A stretch of 64,000 nucleotides of DNA. Source: Ariolimax columbianus (lineage: Eukaryota > Mollusca > Gastropoda > Stylommatophora > Arionidae). Under the pieces are notes generated by a model that did no database searches, had not been told where the DNA came from, and saw only the letters and a list, made by a program, of their open reading frames with translations. The position numbers and the translations under genes were made by a program. Numbering within the stretch: position 1 is the stretch's first letter; each line of letters opens with the position of its first letter. The stretch covers positions 3,941,641 through 4,005,640 of the forward strand of contig JAVGWX010000019.1 in the NCBI GenBank assembly GCA_036924085.1, in the 5' to 3' direction. Below are positions 57,346-64,000 of this stretch, in pieces.

Positions 57346-58254
57346 GAGTGAATGAACGATATAGAAAGTCAAGAAGGGCCGTAATCGAATTCCATTTTGC
57401 CTCCGGTTGCTCTAATTGAGTTCTGGGCGAGATCCAGGCTTGGATCGGTCCCGCCCTCTCGTGCCTGCAGTAACTGACATGATGTGTCTATCTTTAGCAT
57501 GCTGCGATGGCACGTGCTCTGCTGGAATCCCGTGGCAGAACTTGAGACGTGCTGACCTGTCCTCGGGTCTAAATGTGACAATATTTCACACCATTCCTGT
57601 CTTCCAGCCCGACAGAACTCCAATGTTTATTTCGGTATTAAAGACGGGGATATGGTTGAAGAGACTTCTGTTGAGCCGCAAGGCTATTCCACATCCAAAA
57701 GGCGTCTACTTAGTGTAAACGGGCACATGTGCAATACATGATTTGTGGAGCCATCTACTCTTGATGTGTTTTATATATGCCTGAGCGACATTGTCTAGTC
57801 TTCACGCGGGAGACAGCTTGCTGGGACTAACATTGTTGATGGCCACCAAGAGAATTTATAAGGTTAGGGAATAAATGGCGCTTGTCCGTGCAGACGCAAC
57901 GCATTTTATTCTAGAGATTTATTTTATATCGGAGATAAATTTTTTTTGTTTGTTTTACTAACGCTTGTCCTGTCCGAAGTTTTGAACGTATTTCCTCATG
58001 CCGTAAGACCAAATAGCCTTTCACGGAAAGAGTTGGCCAGTTAGCTTTTTGGTAGTAATACGATGTAGTCTAACCTAATGCAAACTGGTACTTGACAAAC
58101 AGTTAAGGAAAGTACGGCAGTGCTTAAGAAGACACAGTAATCTTGATCAGTGACGTGTCCAACACTTCATCCACAACAGCACTGTCTAATAAGGGACCAC
58201 CTTTACATGTTCTCTGTACATAAAAGTGTACAATTAGACTATATCAATACAAGC
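57346..58254. other. Unassigned spacer
   Basis: ORFs at 57369-57623 (minus) and 57416-57718 (plus) are unrecognised. Confidence 0.4.
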
Positions 58255-58748
58255 AGGTAATACCCTTACAAGTAGTCAAAACCGTACAAGTATGCATTAA
58301 CCATACACATAGTCACTAGCCGTACAATTAGGCATTAACCATACACGTAGTCACTACCCGTACAAGTATGCATTAACCATACACGTAGTCACTACCCGTA
58401 CAAGTATGCATTAACTATATACGTAGTCACTAGCCGTACAATTAGGCATTAACCATACACGTAGTCATTACATGTACAAGTAGGCATTAACCATGCACGT
58501 AGTCACTACCCCTACAAGTAGGCATTAACCATACGCGTAGTCATTACATGTACAAGTAGGCATTAACCATACATGTAGTCACTACCCCTACAAGTGGGCA
58601 TTAACCATACACGTAGTCACTACCCCTACAAGTAGGCATTAACCATACACGTAGTCACTACCCCTACAAGTAGGCATTAACCATACACGTAGTCACTACC
58701 CCTACAAGTAGGCATTAACCATACACGTAGTCACTACCTGTACAAGTA
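58255..58748 (+). repeat. 38-bp minisatellite, about 13 units
   Basis: Units contain aagtaggcattaaccataca and cgtagtcactacccctac, with period 38. Homogeneous at 58570-58740. Confidence 0.95.
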
Positions 58749-59104
58749 TACAAACGTTATGTTCTTTATTAAACCAATATTTCAGCTTTTCTGAGATGGC
58801 GTGCCCTCTGCTTTACTCTGTCTTGTTATTCTAGCGCTGAGAGTTGTGTACCCATTTACAGCTAAGTTACAATGACAGCTGTGCGACTGTGGCAAGAGTC
58901 TTTTCGGTGCTACATCGGTAGGCAAACTGCAATATCCGATACAGCTTCCACCACAGGATGATTTGTGAATGCACAACCACAAGCTTTTCTTTGATTGTAA
59001 GCTATATGAATACAGACGCCATTTTGTATTTGAGCTGCGCACGTGCATGTGCCACCTTAAGTGTGCTACCTACAGCACTCACAAAATTGACCGGTCTTGC
59101 AACC
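58749..59104. other. Unassigned spacer
   Basis: No supported feature. Confidence 0.4.
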
Positions 59105-59468
59105 TAACAACCACTTCAGATCAGGTCAGGTCATTCCGGTACCGGTGTGGTCGTTGGGACACACATGAAGACTTCCTCACAATACCACGCTACCCTTCTC
59201 TGTCAGCGACCGCGGACTGTGCCTCTTCTGGTCGGAGATTGGTCCATTCTTTTATGTGGTCCTCCCACCTCTTTTTGGGACGGCCTCCTCATCGTCTACT
59301 TTGGTGGAGGATTGTATTTGCAAGAGCATTTGATCTCGATATGTGACAGTACCAAGCGAGTTTCCTTCTTTTGACAGTTGCCAAGAGGTCTTCAAAAGGC
59401 CCTATTGCTGTTGTAATTCTATCTCGTATTTCCTTTTTTGCAACTCGATCTTTGTACGTGACGTTAAA
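59105..59468 (-). mobile_element. LINE C-terminal relic
   Basis: One minus-strand frame reads EIRDRITTAIGPFEDLLATV, KRRKLAWYCHISRSNALAN (canonical KRRKLAWFGHVTR), then after a stop GGRPKKRWEDHIKEWTNL and EEAQSAVADREG, and after another stop RGIVRKSS. This collinear set is the C-terminus of a widespread endonuclease-type LINE family. Two stops are visible (about 59280 and 59190). The 5' truncation point coincides with the start of the 49-bp array. Confidence 0.8.
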
Positions 59469-59469
59469 A

Positions 59470-59788
59470 AGTCTTCAGAAACATCTCATCTCCAAGGCCT
59501 GTATCCTTCGCGAATGACCACTTCAGAAACATCTCATCTCCAAGGCCTGTATCCTTCGCTGAATGACCACTTCAGAAACATCTCATCTTAAAGACCCGTA
59601 TCCTTCGCTGAATGACCACTTCAAAAACATATCATCTTAAAGACCGGTATCCTTCGCTCAATGACCACTTCAGAAACATCTCATCTTAAAGACCTGTGTC
59701 CTTCGCTGAATGACCACTTCAGAAACATCTCATCTTAAAGACCTGTATCCTTCGCTGAATGACCATTCAGCTATCCCTTATGAGTGTA
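59470..59788 (+). repeat. 49-bp minisatellite, about 6 units
   Basis: Units contain cttcagaaacatctcatct and tgtatccttcgctgaatgac, with period 48-49. Directly abuts the LINE relic at 59105-59468. Confidence 0.95.
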
Positions 59789-60302
59789 TGACCTACTTAC
59801 TGATTGCCCCTTGCAGGTCAAACCTAGACAATAATCTAACGTTCGTGAATGCCAGTTTACCTCGAATTAACCAAGAACCGTTAGTTTAAAAACTGAAATA
59901 TAAACTGAAAACATGTGGGTATGACGGAGTTAAGTGAATTAAATTCTTAGCAACAGAACAGAACAACATCTTTTATAGATTAATTAGATGTCAATATGTA
60001 AACTTGCAAGGCATACATCTTGTTATCTAGTTAAGTCAGTGATGGGAGAGAAGAGTAATCAGGGTCAGGTGAGAAATATTGATCTAAACCAACCTCCACG
60101 CCTGCGCTCCAGCTCCTGGATATAGCATGTGTCCCAGTAGTCTGGTCAGTGATATACAATCCCCTTAGATGTGAGGTCACTGAGAAGACTATCATTGTAC
60201 TACAGGTAGGAGGACTTATGTCCGCATTATCGGGTACATCTCATGATATGAGAAAAGCCACTGTAAACCGTCACGAAACGTCACAGTAAACACAACTCAG
60301 CC
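59789..60302. other. Unassigned spacer
   Basis: No supported feature. Confidence 0.4.
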
Positions 60303-60912
60303 CGTCATGTTCTCAGTTTATCTCATCACCCAAACTCAACTCAGCCCGTCATGTTCACAGTTTCCCTCATCACCCAAACCCAACTCAGCCCGGCATGTTC
60401 ACAGTTTCCCTCATCACCCAAACCCAACTCAGCCCGTCATGTTCACAGTTTCCCTCATCACCCAAACCCAACTCAGCCCGTCATGTTCACAGTTTCCCTC
60501 ATCACCCAAACCCAACTCAGCCCGGCATGTTCACAGTTTCCCTCATCACCCAAACCCAACTCATCACGACATGATCTCAGTTTCCCTCATCACCCAAACC
60601 CCTCATCACGTCATGTTCACAGTTTCCCTCATCACCCAAACCCAACTCAGCCCGTCATGTTCACAGTTTCCCTCATCACCCAAACCCAACTCATCACGAC
60701 ATGATCTCAGTTTCCCTCATCACCCAAACCCAACTCATCACGACATGATCACAGTTTCCCTCATCACCCAAACCCAACTCATCACGACATGTTCTCAGTT
60801 TCCCTCATCACCCAAACCCAACTCATCACGACATGTTCTCAGTTTCCCTCATCACCCAAACCCCTCATCACGACATGATCACAGTTTCCCTCATCACCCA
60901 AACCCACTTATC
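60303..60912 (+). repeat. 44-bp minisatellite, about 14 units in two subfamilies
   Basis: Units contain acagtttccctcatcaccca and aacccaactcagcccgtcat, with period 44. From about 60560 the end changes to tcatcacgacatg. Confidence 0.95.
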
Positions 60913-61555
60913 ACAAACAACTATTTACCCACAGTTTGTCAAACAATAACTACGCCAGAACTATGTTTGACAAATCGAGAGAAATTGACCCAAGCTATGA
61001 CACAAACAATATGTTTTATATGATTTCTTTATTTAAACATGTGTAAACATTTCAGCAGTCCCAAAAAAATGTGGTTATTTTTCACCATGAATATTTCATC
61101 ACCAACGTCGCATATAATCAGTGTAACCCCGCGACTCCATTTGATGTTTTTTCACAAAAATGGGAGCAATTGGAGATGGAGTATACCCTGGATCATGTTC
61201 AGTGTTCTGGAAATTGTTTCCATATCTGCTCTGTATGAAGAGAACATTGGAAACATTCTTCTCACGTGTAGGTGGTGCTTGGGTACAGCATCACTGTCTT
61301 TCCAGTACCCACAGAAAATTAATCGTGAATTCTTAACGAGAAATACTTTAGAAGGTAGTTTGTTCCTTCAAATAACATTGTGCACTGACCGCTTGATCTA
61401 AGCGAAACCATTAACACGTTCAGGGATTTCAGTGAAGTCACACAGACATGGCCTTATAAAGCACTTGTATATAGCCATTACCAGTCTAGATAAGTATTTC
61501 TTGAAATGCAAAAAGGACATCCGCAACTAATGGATTAAAAAGGAAATAAGTATTT
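60913..61555. other. Unassigned region with a 120-codon ORF
   Basis: A plus ORF at 61039-61401 begins with ATG but has no recognisable domain; its composition (Phe, Ser, Ile rich, AT-rich codons) is what random AT-rich DNA gives. The minus strand shows nothing either. Confidence 0.35.
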
Positions 61556-64000
61556 GCGAGACAGTTTGAGATAATCGGTTTCTACTGGCGGAACATTTAG
61601 ACAGTTTGAGAGAATCGGTGTCTACAGACGGATCATTTAGACAGTTTGAGAGAATCGGTGTCTACAGACGGATCATTTAGACAGTTTGAGAGAATCGGTG
61701 TCTACTGACGGATCATTTAGACAGTTTGAGAGAATCGGTGTCTACTGACGGATCATTTAGACAGTTTGAGAGAATCGGTGTCTACAGACGGATCATTTAG
61801 ACAGTTTGAGAGAATCGGTGTCTACTGACGGATCATTTAGACAGTTTGAGAGATTCGGTGTCTACAGACGGATCATTTAGACAGTTTGAGAGATTCGGTG
61901 TCTACAGACAGATCATTTAGACAGTTTGAGAGAATCGGTGTCTACTGACGGATCATTTAGACAGTTTGAGAGATTCGGTGTCTACTGACGGATCATTTAG
62001 ACAGTTTGAGAGAATCGGTGTCTACTGACGGATCATTTAGACAGTTTGAGAGAATCGGTGTCTACAGACGGATCATTTAGACAGTTTGAGAGAATCGGTG
62101 TCTACAGACGGATCATTTAGACAGTTTGAGAGAATCGGTGTCTACTGACGGATCATTTAGACAGTTTGAGAGATTCGGTGTCTACTGACGGATCATTTAG
62201 ACAGTTTGAGAGAATCGGAGTCTACTGACGGATCATTTAGACAGTTTGAGAGAATCGGTGTCTACAGACGGATCATTTAGACAGTTTGAGAGAATCGGTG
62301 TCTACAGACGGATCATTTAGACAGTTTGAGAGAATCGGTGTCTACTGACGGATCATTTAGACAGTTTGAGAGAATCGGTGTCTACTGACGGATCATTAAG
62401 ACAGTTTGAGAGAATCGGTGTCTACTGACGGATCATTTAGAAAGTTTGAGAGAATAGGATTCTGACTGACGGATCATTTAGACAGTTTGAGAGAATCGGT
62501 GTCTACTGACGGATCATTTAGACAGTTTGAGAGAATCAGTGTCTACTGACGGATCATTTAGACAGTTTGAGAGAATCGGTGTCTACTGACGGATCATTTA
62601 GACAGTTTGAGAGAATCGGTGTCGACTGACGGATCATTTAGACAGTTTGAGAGAATCGGTGTCTACTGACGGATCATTTAGACAGTTTGAGAGAATCGGT
62701 GTCTACTGACGGATCATTTAGACAGTTTGAGAGAATCGGTGTCTACTGACGGATCATTTAGACAGTTTGAGAGATTCGGTGTCTACTGACGGATCATTTA
62801 GACAGTTTGAGAGAATCGGTGTCTACTGACGGATCATTTAGACAGTTTGAGAGAATCGGTGTCTACAGACGGATCATTTAGACAGTTTGAGAGAATCGGT
62901 GTCTACAGACGGATCATTTAGACAGTTTGGGAGAATCGGTGTCTACTGACGGATCATTTAGACAGTTTGAGAGAATCGGTGTCTACTGACGGATCATTAA
63001 GACAGTTTGAGAGAATCGGTGTCTACTGACGGATCATTTAGACAGTTTGAGAGAATCGGTGTCTACTGACGGATCATTTAGACAGTTTGAGAAAATCGGT
63101 GTCTACTGACGGATCATTTAGACAGTTTGAGAGAATCAGTGTCTACTGACGGATCATTTAGACAGTTTGAGAGAATCGGTGTCTACTGACGGATCATTTA
63201 GACAGTTTGAGAGAATCGGTGTCTACTGACGGATCATTTAGACAGTTTGAGAGAATCAGTGTCTACTGACGGATCATTTAGACAGTTTGAGAGAATCGGT
63301 GTACTGACGGATCATTTAGACAGTTTGAGAGAATCGGTGTCTACTGACGGATCATTTAGACAGTTTGAGAGAATCGGTGTCTACTGACGGATCATTTAGA
63401 CAGTTTGAGAGAATCGGTGTCTACTGACGGATCATTTAGACAGTGTGAGAGAATCGGTGTCTACTGACGGATCATTTAGACAGTTTGAGAGAATCAGTGT
63501 CTACTGACGGATCATTTAGACAGTTTGAGAGAATCGGTGTCTACTGACGGATCATTAAGACAGTTTGAGAGAATCGGTGTCTACTGACGGATCATTTAGA
63601 CAGTTTGAGAGAATCGGTGTCTACTGACGGATCATTTAGACAGTTTTAGAGAATCGGTGTCTACTGACGGATCATTTAGACAGTTTGAGAGAATCGGTGT
63701 CTACTGACGGATCATTTAGACAGTTTGAGAGAATCGGTGTCTACTGACGGATTATTTAGACAGTTTGAGAGAATCGGTGTCTACTGACGGATCATTTAGA
63801 AAGTTTGAGAGAATCGGTGTCTACTGACGGATCATTTAGACAGTTTGAAAGAATCGGTGTCTACTGACGGATCATTTAGACAGTTTGAGAGAATCGGTGT
63901 CTACTGACGGATCATTTAGACAGTTTGAGAGAATCAGTGTCTACTGGCGGATCATTTAGACAGTTTGAGAGAATCGGTGTCTACAGACGGATCATTTAGA
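61556..64000 (+). repeat. 40-bp satellite, about 61 units, continuing past the window
   Basis: The unit contains gacagtttgagagaatcggt and gtctactgacggatcattta, with period 40. Almost all units differ by at most one or two bases; the commonest variants are tctacAgacgg/tctacTgacgg and gaatcggt/gattcggt/gaatcagt. tctacA units are frequent up to about 62300 and rare after 62900, so subfamilies are spatially clustered. Indels occur near 62456 and 63301. The highest homogeneity of any array here indicates recent amplification or ongoing homogenisation. Confidence 0.98.

Noticed and set aside
61039..61401. A 120-codon ORF with ATG start
   Set aside because: AT-rich composition, no recognised domain and no conserved context. 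Not called as a gene.

Overview
This is eukaryotic, non-genic DNA, most likely from an invertebrate and plausibly a lophotrochozoan such as a gastropod mollusc. That placement is an inference from the mix of elements: LINEs with C-terminal RNase H, RTE-like and CR1/L2-like LINEs, mariner relics and tRNA-derived SINEs. No species-specific gene is visible. I found no convincing host protein-coding exon, no functional tRNA or rRNA gene, no operon-like layout and no CRISPR array. Two components dominate. The first is about 40 different tandem arrays, which by my own boundary estimates cover roughly 25 kb (about 39%). The second is about 20 broken or 5'-truncated transposable-element copies scattered between them.

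Layout. 0-2 kb: two tandem 3' ends of an RNase H LINE with a GAA-type tail. 2.2-5 kb: minisatellites of 36, 69 and 41 bp plus SINE-B copy 1. 5.4-9.1 kb: three LINE relics interleaved with 42-, 37-, 35-, 41- and 22-bp arrays. 9.3-15.8 kb: arrays almost end to end, with SINE-A copy 1 splitting a GAT-type repeat. 16-24 kb: quieter DNA, one LINE zinc-finger tail, SINE-A copy 2 and 39-, 43-, 21- and 18-24-bp arrays. 24.2-28.1 kb: a LINE reverse-transcriptase relic with SINE-B nested in it and a visible target-site duplication, a Penelope-like inverted pair, and a palindromic mariner derivative. 28.7-32.4 kb: 20- and 23-bp arrays, a CR1/L2-like LINE and SINE-A copy 3. 34.4-43.4 kb: a fairly well preserved LINE RT, RNase H LINE copy 3, two more LINE relics and a mariner carrying a 31-bp array inside its transposase. 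45-64 kb: mostly arrays, including a 1.4-kb CA-rich block, a 4.6-kb triplet array (GTT/GCT/GAT/CTT), a GA-rich polypurine block and a 40-bp satellite that runs off the end of the window.

The most interesting pattern is that several minisatellites are visibly made from the coding sequence of the transposon that contains them. Examples are a 13-residue RT block repeated four times, a 29-residue CR1 block repeated about four times, a 40-residue CR1 RT block repeated twice, and a mariner transposase segment repeated about 15 times. Many other arrays abut a TE end, and unit lengths cluster around 28-49 bp. This suggests that dead transposons act as nurseries for new minisatellites here. A second notable item is that two SINE families with different 5' heads appear to share a central domain and 3' tail. 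Nothing in the window looks like a working gene set; the 'systems' are selfish elements and the repeat-generating process acting on them.
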